Below are positions 6,720 to 12,894 of a stretch of DNA of 13,629 bases, piece after piece. Within the stretch, counting starts at the first letter, position 1; each line of letters opens with the position of its first letter. Under the pieces are notes generated by a model. The model was not told the DNA's origin. It did not search any database and was given only the letters and a program-made list of their open reading frames with translations. A program made the translations under genes and the position numbers. The DNA is from JAQGMO01 sp050954505 (GTDB taxonomy: Bacteria > Pseudomonadota > Gammaproteobacteria > Burkholderiales > Burkholderiaceae_D): contig JBPBPY010000291.1 of the NCBI GenBank assembly GCA_050954505.1, forward strand, positions 1 to 13,629, written 5' to 3'.

Positions 6720-6891
6720 TGGAGCGGATTGACACCAGAATTACATATCCCCGCGGAAATTCTTTGATTTCCTGTTTGTCCAACACTGACAAGGCAACGC
6801 CAGTCGATTCCACTAATTACCGATTAAATAAAATTAACAACCAGCTGTGCATAAACAAACTGCGCACAACCTTTTTGATGCGTACATCTTG

Positions 6892-6897
6892 TATAAT
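6892..6897 (+). promoter_or_regulatory. perfect TATAAT box
   Basis: A consensus -10 hexamer in an AT-rich stretch, pointing toward the transferase gene. No TTGACA-like element is found at 16-18 nt, so it is uncertain; it could work with an activator. Confidence 0.3.
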
Positions 6898-7010
6898 TCA
6901 CAACATTATGCCGCAAACAGCAGAACGAGTGAGAATTCACGTTTGGTTTCACAGTCTGGAAAGGTTGAAGTAACAGCCGACAGACTTACAATAACCTGAT
7001 TTGCTGCGAC

Positions 7011-7026
7011 GCGCAATATATTGCGC
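7011..7026. promoter_or_regulatory. 16-bp perfect palindrome, possible operator
   Basis: GCGCAATATATTGCGC is a perfect palindrome, flanked by direct TGCGA repeats (TGCGAC before, TGCGAT after). Two GC-rich half-sites around an AT-rich centre are typical of a homodimeric helix-turn-helix regulator site. It lies about 320 nt before the transferase start. The regulator is unknown. Confidence 0.45.
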
Positions 7027-7066
7027 TGCGATATACAGTTTGAACTAGCATGTGGCGATAAGTTCC

Positions 7067-7123
7067 GGCCAGGCAGGAATAATTTTGAAACGGGGATTTG
7101 AATCATCCGGGTCCTGCCCGGCC
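7067..7123. other. long stem-loop in the transferase leader
   Basis: GGCCAGGCAGGA (7067-7078) pairs with TCCTGCCCGGCC (7112-7123) at 11 of 12 positions, the exception being A-C, around a 33-nt loop. Inside a leader transcript it would form a stable GC-rich hairpin. No T run follows on either strand, so it is not a simple terminator. It could be a regulatory leader structure or an RNA-protein binding site. Confidence 0.4.
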
Positions 7124-7194
7124 CTCTCGATCACCTGTCCCTGAGACACAACAGCCCAGGATGGGCAACTACCGATCTGTCGTAAGATGCGATG

Positions 7195-7221
7195 TTGCCG
7201 AAATCTCCGGAATTGTATAAC
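7195..7221 (+). promoter_or_regulatory. candidate proximal sigma-70 promoter of the transferase gene
   Basis: TTGCCG (7195-7200) and TATAAC (7216-7221) are separated by 15 nt, slightly short of optimum. This is the promoter-like pair nearest the transferase gene, about 125 nt before its start. Confidence 0.33.
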
Positions 7222-7234
7222 CCCCAGGAAATAG

Positions 7235-7250
7235 AATTCTCCAGAGAATT
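7235..7250. repeat. short inverted repeat AATTCTC-CA-GAGAATT
   Basis: Perfect 7-bp arms around CA lie just downstream of the TATAAC box, where an operator overlapping the transcription start would sit. As RNA the 2-nt loop is too tight for a full stem, so a DNA operator is more likely than a hairpin. Confidence 0.3.
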
Positions 7251-7348
7251 TGAAAACATGCTGTAATGCACCAATTGCGGTAGAAATTCAGATAATAAAA
7301 CCCTGCAGTATCGTTTGATGCCGTAGCCAGTCATGATGGAAAAGCAAG

Positions 7349-8731
7349 ATGAATCCCACTGAGTCCCCGATCGTCAAGGTCATACGCCGCATCATTGATC
7401 CGATGCTGTGTGTCCTGGTACTTTTCATCACGACCATTTCGGCGGACAAGGAGTTCAGCGGCGAGTACATGCTGCTGTCGATCATTGCGTTTTTCATTGC
7501 TTCCCAGGTTTTTGACGATGCGGCGCTGTTTCGCAGCTGCGCGCGTGGCGAAAAGTGGCGCGACCTGACCAGCATTCTTGGCAGTTGGGCAATTGTCGTC
7601 AGCTTGATTCTTTTCATTGCATTTGCTGCAAAAATCTCCAAGGAATTTTCGCGCATTGTTCTTGTCTCTTGGTTTCTTGCCACGCCTTTCGTGCTGTATA
7701 CCGCGCACCGGCTGGCCCGTATCTGGATTCGCAACAAGCGGTTCAAGGGCGAGTTGCGCAGTGCCGTGATCATTGGCGCAACCGATCACGCCATGCGGCT
7801 GACCCAGCGCATCGAGCAGGACCGGTGCCTGATGATCGGCGTCGATGGATTCTTTGAAGACCGGGCGCCGGAACGGCTGCCACCGGAGTCGCTGCCGCGC
7901 CTGCTGGGCGGGCTGGAAGACGTCGCCGGGTATGTCAAGGCCCACAATGTGGAAGTGGTCTACATCACGCTGCCGATGAGCCGCCTGCCACGCATGATGG
8001 CATTGATGGAAGCGCTGCACGATACGACGGTTTCCATCTACATGGTGCCGGATGTGTTTTTGTATGACCTGATCCAGGCCCGGGTGGACAGCATCAGCGG
8101 CATTCCCGTGATCGGTTTGCGCGAAACGCCGTTTGTCAACATCAATTCATATCAAAAACGCCTGTTCGACATACTGGTGTCGCTGATGATCCTGCCGATG
8201 CTGGCGCCGATCCTGCTGGTCATTGCAATCTGCGTCAAGGCAACGTCGCCGGGACCGGTGCTGTTCAAGCAGCGCCGCTACGGCCTGGGTGGCGAAGAAA
8301 TCTTTGTCTACAAATTCCGTTCGATGACGGTACAGGAAAACGGCGACAAGGTGACGCAGGCAACCCGCAACGATGCGCGCATCACGCGTCTTGGCGGCAT
8401 CCTGCGGCGCACGTCGCTGGACGAGCTGCCGCAATTCATCAACGTCCTGCAGGGACGCATGAGCATTGTCGGTCCGCGTCCCCATGCAGTGGCGCACAAT
8501 GAAATGTATCGCAAGCTCATTTCCGGCTACATGATCCGCCACAAGGTCAAACCCGGCATCACCGGCTGGGCCCAGGTCAATGGCTTGCGTGGGGAGACCG
8601 AGGCACTGGAAAAGATGGAGCAGCGGGTCAATTTCGACCTGGCCTATCTGCGCGACTGGTCGATCTCGTTCGACTTGCGCATCATCCTGCGTACCGTGAC
8701 CGTGCTGGTACGTGGCGATAACGCCTATTGA
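7349..8731 (+). CDS. wcaJ: undecaprenyl-phosphate glucose phosphotransferase (WcaJ-like)
   Basis: Transfers a hexose-1-phosphate, probably glucose from UDP-glucose, to undecaprenyl phosphate at the inner membrane: the first step of exopolysaccharide or related glycan synthesis. The 460-residue protein has hydrophobic segments near 15-30, 41-56, 78-95 and 102-118, a cytosolic nucleotide-binding-like domain (about 135-250, opening VIIGATD), a re-entrant hydrophobic helix (about 272-296) and the catalytic polyprenyl glycosylphosphotransferase domain. Visible family motifs are SPGP (300-303), KFRSM (322-326), TSLDELPQ with the Asp-Glu dyad D358-E359, IVGPRPH (373-379) and KPGITGWAQVNGLRGET (401-417). 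The C-terminal GDNAY resembles WcaJ. GGAAAAG lies 4 nt before the ATG. Sugar specificity is inferred from overall similarity and not certain. No glycosyltransferase follows directly. Confidence 0.94.
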   Translation: MNPTESPIVKVIRRIIDPMLCVLVLFITTISADKEFSGEYMLLSIIAFFIASQVFDDAALFRSCARGEKWRDLTSILGSWAIVVSLILFIAFAAKISKEFSRIVLVSWFLATPFVLYTAHRLARIWIRNKRFKGELRSAVIIGATDHAMRLTQRIEQDRCLMIGVDGFFEDRAPERLPPESLPRLLGGLEDVAGYVKAHNVEVVYITLPMSRLPRMMALMEALHDTTVSIYMVPDVFLYDLIQARVDSISGIPVIGLRETPFVNINSYQKRLFDILVSLMILPMLAPILLVIAICVKATSPGPVLFKQRRYGLGGEEIFVYKFRSMTVQENGDKVTQATRNDARITRLGGILRRTSLDELPQFINVLQGRMSIVGPRPHAVAHNEMYRKLISGYMIRHKVKPGITGWAQVNGLRGETEALEKMEQRVNFDLAYLRDWSISFDLRIILRTVTVLVRGDNAY

Positions 8732-8824
8732 GTTGCGGCAGGCTCCCGCATTGGCTGTGCCTGACGGCCTGCGGCACGGCACGCGCCGGGCTGGCTGACC
8801 TGCTCCCTGCAGTGTGGCGCCATC

Positions 8825-9022
8825 TCAGGCCAGCGCTTCCTTGGCTGCCTGCTCAGGAGTCAGGCCATCGTAGAACTGGTCGGTAAACCACTCGACCTGC
8901 TCTTCGATATGATCCTGCGCCTGGGCCACCGTGGCGCCGCCAGCCACCAGAAAACCTTCAACCTCGATACACCAATGGATCAGGGCCAGGGTTTCCTCAT
9001 CCAGTGTTTCTTTTTTTGCCAT
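8825..9022 (-). CDS. small acidic conserved-looking protein, unknown function
   Basis: A 65-residue soluble protein rich in Glu/Asp, Ala and Gln (MAKKETLDEETLALIHWC at the start, LTPEQAAKEALA at the end), predicted largely helical with two tryptophans. I do not recognise a family. The frame is open to 9145, but the ATG at 9022 has AAGGG 9 nt upstream, and the upstream extension reads as non-coding. It is convergent with the transferase gene, whose stop is 93 nt away, and divergent from the lipoprotein gene. No terminator is seen in the 93-nt gap. Confidence 0.65.
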   Translation of the reverse strand: MAKKETLDEETLALIHWCIEVEGFLVAGGATVAQAQDHIEEQVEWFTDQFYDGLTPEQAAKEALA

Positions 9023-9051
9023 GATCGTCATCCCTTGAAGTCGCAGGAAGA

Positions 9052-9057
9052 ATTGTA
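9052..9057 (-). promoter_or_regulatory. candidate -10 box of the 65-residue gene
   Basis: Minus-strand TACAAT, 29 nt before the start codon, matches the -10 consensus at 5 of 6 bases; a -35 is not evident. The rest of the 9023-9316 gap, which should also carry the lipoprotein promoter, shows no convincing -35/-10 pair. Confidence 0.28.
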
Positions 9058-9316
9058 ACGGCTGGCTTGAAAAAGACACCGGGAAATTCATCAACTGCCG
9101 CGGCAAGGATTTTCGCAACAACTGTCGGATTTTTGAATCAGCCAAACCCGCATACCCTTAATATTTCTCAATAAAAGATTAACTTAGAGCAACAAAACCG
9201 TTCTTCATGTTACTGTTAATCATCGCTTGGTCGAGATCGCCAGGTCCGTATGCCTTTCCGCATGCGCTCACTGTTGCACTCATCCCAACCATTAACCTTC
9301 GACACTGGAAACCATC

Positions 9317-10132
9317 ATGCATCCCACTGCCATTCGCTCGTCTTTTTCCGTGCTGGCTTGTACGCTCGTTGTTGCTGCCTGCGGCGGGGGCGGCGGCGGC
9401 GGCACGACCGTGGCAGTGACCCAGCCGGTTGCCCAGGTTGCAGCGACCCAGGCGCTGATCAACAACCGGGTCTACGACGGCACCTTTTCCAATGGCAATA
9501 CCCATCAAACCTTTGTTTTCGACGACAAGATCTACACCTTGTATGGCCTGGCATTCAATGGCCAGCTGTCGGTTATCGGTTTGTTGCAGGGTGACGCAGT
9601 TCTCGGCAATGGTACGGTAACCTCTCCCAACCTGAAGGACTTCTCGGTTTCGGGTGCGGTGCAAAGTGCCACGCTCAGTGCGTCCTACACACCGGGAACG
9701 AGCTTCAATGGCTCGGTTACCGAAGGCAGCAATACCTTCACCTTCACCGGTGCGCCTTCGGTCACATCGCTGTACAACTATTCCAGCGCCGCCAGCCTGG
9801 GTGATCTTGGCGGTGCCTGGAGCGTCAAGGACATGCAGGGCACCAGTGTCGATCTCACCATTGATGCCAATGGCCTCGTCACCGGCTCGACGCCCGCCGT
9901 AGCCCCGGCTACCACCGGGTGCGCCTTTACCGGCCAGGTTGTCCCGAGTGCCACCGGCAAGAATCTGTTCGACCTGACCCTCACCTATGGTGCAGCACCA
10001 TGCAAGCTGGCAGGCACCTCGGTAACCGGCATCGCACTGGAATATCAATTCACCAATGGCAAGCATCAGTTGATCCTGTTCGGTACCGATGCTGCGCGCC
10101 AGAATGCCGTCACCTATCTGGGCATGCGCTAA
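9317..10132 (+). CDS. poly-glycine outer-surface lipoprotein, unknown function
   Basis: A 271-residue predicted lipoprotein. The signal peptide ends in lipobox VAAC, with C22 as the lipidated residue and no Asp at +2, so sorting to the outer membrane is expected. Seven consecutive glycines (23-29) act as a flexible linker. The rest is a Gly/Ser/Thr-rich, beta-strand-like domain with paired cysteines C202 and C229 that could form a disulfide. I know of similar Gly-run lipoproteins in Burkholderiales but not their function. The ATG at 9317 has GGAAA 6 nt upstream. Its stop overlaps the stop of the convergent membrane-protein gene by 3 nt. Confidence 0.8.
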   Translation: MHPTAIRSSFSVLACTLVVAACGGGGGGGTTVAVTQPVAQVAATQALINNRVYDGTFSNGNTHQTFVFDDKIYTLYGLAFNGQLSVIGLLQGDAVLGNGTVTSPNLKDFSVSGAVQSATLSASYTPGTSFNGSVTEGSNTFTFTGAPSVTSLYNYSSAASLGDLGGAWSVKDMQGTSVDLTIDANGLVTGSTPAVAPATTGCAFTGQVVPSATGKNLFDLTLTYGAAPCKLAGTSVTGIALEYQFTNGKHQLILFGTDAARQNAVTYLGMR

Positions 10133-10485
10133 GTCGTTGCATAGTGCCATAGCAGGTAGGCACAGCAAGCCAGCAGGCCGGCCTGGAATGACCAGGCCAG
10201 CAACCATGTCAGCATCTGGATCAGGCGCAGGGTGAGCCAGCAGGCCGGTACCACTCCCGCACCGCAGAACAGCCCAGCGCCTGCCCACACCACCGTCGCG
10301 GAAAACGTCGCCTGCTGCAACAGCAGGGAGGCGATGGCTGCTGTCAGTGCACCCGCCAGCGCCAGGAGGATCATTTGCACGCGCCACATCCGCCTTGCAT
10401 CGTGCCACCGGCAGCCGACAACTGCAGCTGCCGCAGGGGCGGCAACCGAAGGCAAGCCACCCTGCCCGACCATCGACTGGCTCAT
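10129..10485 (-). CDS. small three-helix membrane protein, unknown function
   Basis: A 118-residue protein with an Ala/Gly-rich N-terminus (1-25), a short basic patch (26-35) and three hydrophobic helices at about 36-57, 63-86 and 90-113. I do not recognise a family. The ATG at 10485 is chosen over the GTG at 10506 because GGGAG lies 5 nt upstream. The frame runs tail-to-tail with the lipoprotein gene; the stops share bases 10130-10131, leaving no space for a terminator between them. The antisense frame is also open across much of it, so there is some chance the coding strand is wrong, but the SD and the clean helix pattern favour this reading. Confidence 0.62.
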   Translation of the reverse strand: MSQSMVGQGGLPSVAAPAAAAVVGCRWHDARRMWRVQMILLALAGALTAAIASLLLQQATFSATVVWAGAGLFCGAGVVPACWLTLRLIQMLTWLLAWSFQAGLLACCAYLLWHYATT

Positions 10486-10696
10486 TGTCACTCCCGGCAC
10501 GCGCACTCATGGCGATGCGCTGCAATGGTTTGCACACTGTAAATCGAAGCACGGATTTCCCTTGCCGCCGGAACAGTCAGCCAAGTTCCGCGCGCACGCT
10601 GGCGGTTCGTTGCAGCGATTGCCGATGACGTCGGGTTGGCATAAAGATCATACTATTATTTACTGGAAAGAAGGTAGCGATATTTACTTTCAGTAA
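10484..10696 (+). CDS. possible small ORF or gene remnant, start unresolved
   Basis: An open frame ending at TAA 10694-10696 has protein-like composition (GDALQWFAHCKSKHGFPL early, IIYWKEGSDIYFQ at the end) and avoids the Ala/Arg/Pro runs of the shadow frames here. It lacks a normal start: in-frame options are ATT 10484, CTG 10520 or ATG 10625 (23 residues). It could be a remnant whose start was lost, a gene with a non-standard start, or chance. I recognise no family. The last 60 nt are markedly AT-richer than the flanks. Confidence 0.3.
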   Translation: MVTPGTRTHGDALQWFAHCKSKHGFPLPPEQSAKFRAHAGGSLQRLPMTSGWHKDHTIIYWKEGSDIYFQ

Positions 10697-10698
10697 AT
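10658..10698. repeat. cluster of ATTTACT repeats with a dyad
   Basis: ATTTACT occurs at 10658-10664 and 10682-10688, and its inverse AGTAAAT at 10692-10698. The last two form perfect 7-bp arms around TTC. The outer copies pair more extensively: ATTTACTGGAAAG against CTTTCAGTAAAT, with one bulged G. It is about 140 nt upstream of rmlB and about 70 nt upstream of its candidate promoter. Confidence 0.45.
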
Positions 10699-10767
10699 GC
10701 GGCATCCTCCGGCATATGACATGGTCCGTACCTTCAGGCTCCAGGAAGCGAGCGGCACATTGCAGGC

Positions 10768-10796
10768 TTGGTCGGGCGGGTGCGACTCGGTAAAAT
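10768..10796 (+). promoter_or_regulatory. candidate sigma-70 promoter of the rml operon
   Basis: TTGGTC (10768-10773), a 17-nt spacer and TAAAAT (10791-10796, 5 of 6 to consensus) lie about 42 nt before the rmlB start. The -35 is weak beyond its TTG. Confidence 0.42.
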
Positions 10797-10837
10797 ACCG
10801 TTTGCAGTCCATGCCCATTCCATAGAAAGAACTTTCA

Positions 10838-11905
10838 ATGATTTTAGTGACAGGTGGTGCCGGCTTCATCGGCTCGAACTTCGTGCTCGACTGGCTGGCG
10901 GCGTCGACCGAGCCCGTGATCAATCTGGACAAACTGACCTATGCCGGCAATCTGCGCAATCTTCAGTCGCTGGAAGGCAATGCCGCCCATCTGTTTGTCC
11001 AGGGCGATATCGGCGACCGTGTACTGCTCAAGCGTCTGCTCGAAGAACACCGTCCACGCGCGGTCCTCAATTTTGCCGCCGAGAGCCATGTCGACCGCTC
11101 CATCGATGGACCGGAAGCATTCATCGAAACCAATATCGTCGGCACTTTTCACCTGTTGCAGGAAGTGCGGGCTTACTGGATGACCCTGAGCGGGGCGGCC
11201 CAGCAGGACTTTCGCTTCCTGCATGTCTCCACCGACGAGGTCTATGGTTCGCTGGCATCGGTCGACCCGGCGTTTACCGAAACCAGCCGCTACGAACCCA
11301 ACAGTCCCTATTCGGCCAGCAAGGCCGCCAGCGACCATCTGGTGCGCTCTTACCACCATACCTACGGCCTGCCGGTCCTGACAACGAACTGTTCGAACAA
11401 TTACGGCCCTTTCCACTTCCCGGAAAAACTCATTCCACTGATGATCGTCAACGCCCTGGCCGGCGCACCTTTGCCGGTCTATGGCGATGGCCAGCAGATC
11501 CGCGACTGGCTGTACGTCAAGGATCATTGCAGCGCCATCCGCCGGGTACTGGAAGCCGGCGTGGTCGGGGAGGTCTACAACGTCGGCGGCTGGAATGAAA
11601 TGCCCAACCTCGATATTGTCCACACTGTTTGCAGCCTGCTCGACGGTTTGCGTCCACGCAGCGATGGCAAACCCTACAGTGAACAGATTGCCTACGTCAC
11701 CGACCGCCCTGGCCATGACCGCCGGTATGCCATCGACGCCGGCAAGATCGAACGCGAGCTGGGCTGGAAGCCGGCCGAAACCTTTGACAGCGGCATACGC
11801 AAAACCGTTGAATGGTACCTGGCCAATCCCGAATGGGTGGCCGAAGTCCAGAGCGGCGCCTACCGCGACTGGCTGCAGCATCACTATGCGGGAGCAGCGT
11901 CATGA
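10838..11905 (+). CDS. rmlB: dTDP-glucose 4,6-dehydratase
   Basis: Second step of dTDP-L-rhamnose synthesis: converts dTDP-glucose to dTDP-4-keto-6-deoxyglucose using bound NAD+. It is a 355-residue extended short-chain dehydrogenase, normal length for RmlB (RfbB). The Rossmann motif GGAGFIG is at 6-12, the DKLTYAGN segment at 31-38, the catalytic T132-D133-E134 triad lies in HVSTDEVYG, and Y158xxxK162 in SPYSASK. NNYGPFHFPEKLIP (187-200) and YGDGQQIRDWLYVKDH (215-230) are family landmarks. The ATG at 10838 begins directly with the Rossmann strand; the SD is poor (AAAGAA). It is the first gene of the operon, and its stop overlaps the rmlD start as ATGA. Confidence 0.97.
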   Translation: MILVTGGAGFIGSNFVLDWLAASTEPVINLDKLTYAGNLRNLQSLEGNAAHLFVQGDIGDRVLLKRLLEEHRPRAVLNFAAESHVDRSIDGPEAFIETNIVGTFHLLQEVRAYWMTLSGAAQQDFRFLHVSTDEVYGSLASVDPAFTETSRYEPNSPYSASKAASDHLVRSYHHTYGLPVLTTNCSNNYGPFHFPEKLIPLMIVNALAGAPLPVYGDGQQIRDWLYVKDHCSAIRRVLEAGVVGEVYNVGGWNEMPNLDIVHTVCSLLDGLRPRSDGKPYSEQIAYVTDRPGHDRRYAIDAGKIERELGWKPAETFDSGIRKTVEWYLANPEWVAEVQSGAYRDWLQHHYAGAAS

Positions 11906-12858
11906 ACAGCGGCTTCGACAAGACTGCTGCGCCGGCAAGCACAGGCGCCGCAGTACGTCCGCTGAAGATTGTCCTGTTTGGCAAAGGGGGCCAGGTGGGC
12001 TGGGAATTGCAGCGCAGTCTGGCGCCGCTCGGTGAACTGATCGCGCTTGATTTCGACAGCACCGACCACTGCGGCGATTTCACCGACCTCGACGGACTGG
12101 CACGCACCGTTGCCACGCTCAAGCCGGATGTCATCGTCAACGCTGCCGCCCATACCGCCGTGGACAAGGCCGAAAGCGAAGCCGAGCTTGCCCACACCAT
12201 CAACGCGCTGGCGCCCGGTGTGCTGGCCAAGGCCGCCCGGCAGGCCGGCGCCTGGCTGGTGCACTATTCCACCGACTATGTATTCGATGGCAGTGGCGAG
12301 CAGCCGTGGAAGGAAACCGATCAGCCGGCACCGCTGTCGGTCTATGGACGCAGCAAACTCGAAGGCGAACGGCTGATTGCCGCCCATTGTCCGCAGCACC
12401 TGATCTTTCGCACCAGCTGGGTCTACGCCGCACGCGGCGGCAATTTTGCCAAGACCATGCTGCGCCTGGCCGGCGAGCGCGAGCAGTTGACCGTCATCGA
12501 TGACCAGGTCGGCGCGCCAACCGGTGCCGAATTGCTTGCCGATGTCAGCGCCCACGCGATCCGCAGCGTGCTGGCCAATCCACAGCATGCAGGGCTGTAT
12601 CACCTGGTTGCCGGCGGCACTACCTCGTGGCACGGTTATGCCAGCTTTATCATCCGCCATGCTGGCAACGCCGGCATGGCCTTGAAGACCACGGTGGAAA
12701 ATATTGTCCCGGTACCGACCTCGGCATTTGTCACAGCTGCCGTGCGGCCCCGCAATTCGCGCCTTGACACCAGCAAGCTGCAACGCACCTTTGGCCTCAC
12801 GCTGCCGCACTGGAGCGTTGGTGCCACCCGCCTGCTTGACGAACTCCTGGCTTCCTGA
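11902..12858 (+). CDS. rmlD: dTDP-4-dehydrorhamnose reductase
   Basis: Last step of dTDP-L-rhamnose synthesis: NAD(P)H-dependent reduction of dTDP-4-keto-L-rhamnose. The 318-residue protein has the RmlD cofactor motif LFGKGGQVGWEL (25-36), VNAAAHTAVDKAE (79-91), HYSTDYVFDG (121-130), catalytic Y148xxxK152 in VYGRSKLEGE, FRTSWVYAARGGNF (169-182), DQVGAPT (201-207) and RPRNSRLD (282-289). The ATG at 11902 overlaps the rmlB stop by 4 nt and has GGGAG 7 nt upstream, so the start is well supported. This gives about 20 extra N-terminal residues (MNSGFDKTAAPASTG...) before the Rossmann strand, with no alternative ATG or GTG closer to the core. Confidence 0.96.
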   Translation: MNSGFDKTAAPASTGAAVRPLKIVLFGKGGQVGWELQRSLAPLGELIALDFDSTDHCGDFTDLDGLARTVATLKPDVIVNAAAHTAVDKAESEAELAHTINALAPGVLAKAARQAGAWLVHYSTDYVFDGSGEQPWKETDQPAPLSVYGRSKLEGERLIAAHCPQHLIFRTSWVYAARGGNFAKTMLRLAGEREQLTVIDDQVGAPTGAELLADVSAHAIRSVLANPQHAGLYHLVAGGTTSWHGYASFIIRHAGNAGMALKTTVENIVPVPTSAFVTAAVRPRNSRLDTSKLQRTFGLTLPHWSVGATRLLDELLAS

Positions 12859-12894
12859 ACCCCTGCCTCCCTGAGCCCCTTACCTGGACCCTTC

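Noticed and set aside
6846..6869. TGTGC...GCGCACA dyad as a CRP/FNR-like site
   Set aside because: Arms are short and do not fit TGTGA-N6-TCACA or TTGAT-N4-ATCAA; probably chance.
6719..6973. 84-codon ORF in the transferase leader
   Set aside because: TTG start without an SD, no hydrophobic or domain pattern; spans AT-rich promoter-like sequence.
7131..7334. 67-codon minus-strand ORF just before the transferase
   Set aside because: No good SD, no motif, and it overlaps the candidate proximal promoter of the transferase.
9179..10552. 457-codon minus-strand ORF opposite the lipoprotein
   Set aside because: It spans the lipoprotein and much of its promoter gap, with Gly/Ala/Arg-rich composition and no domain; the plus strand has a clear signal peptide and lipobox.
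10844..11884. 346-codon minus-strand ORF opposite rmlB
   Set aside because: RmlB is unmistakable on the plus strand; the reverse frame has no motif.
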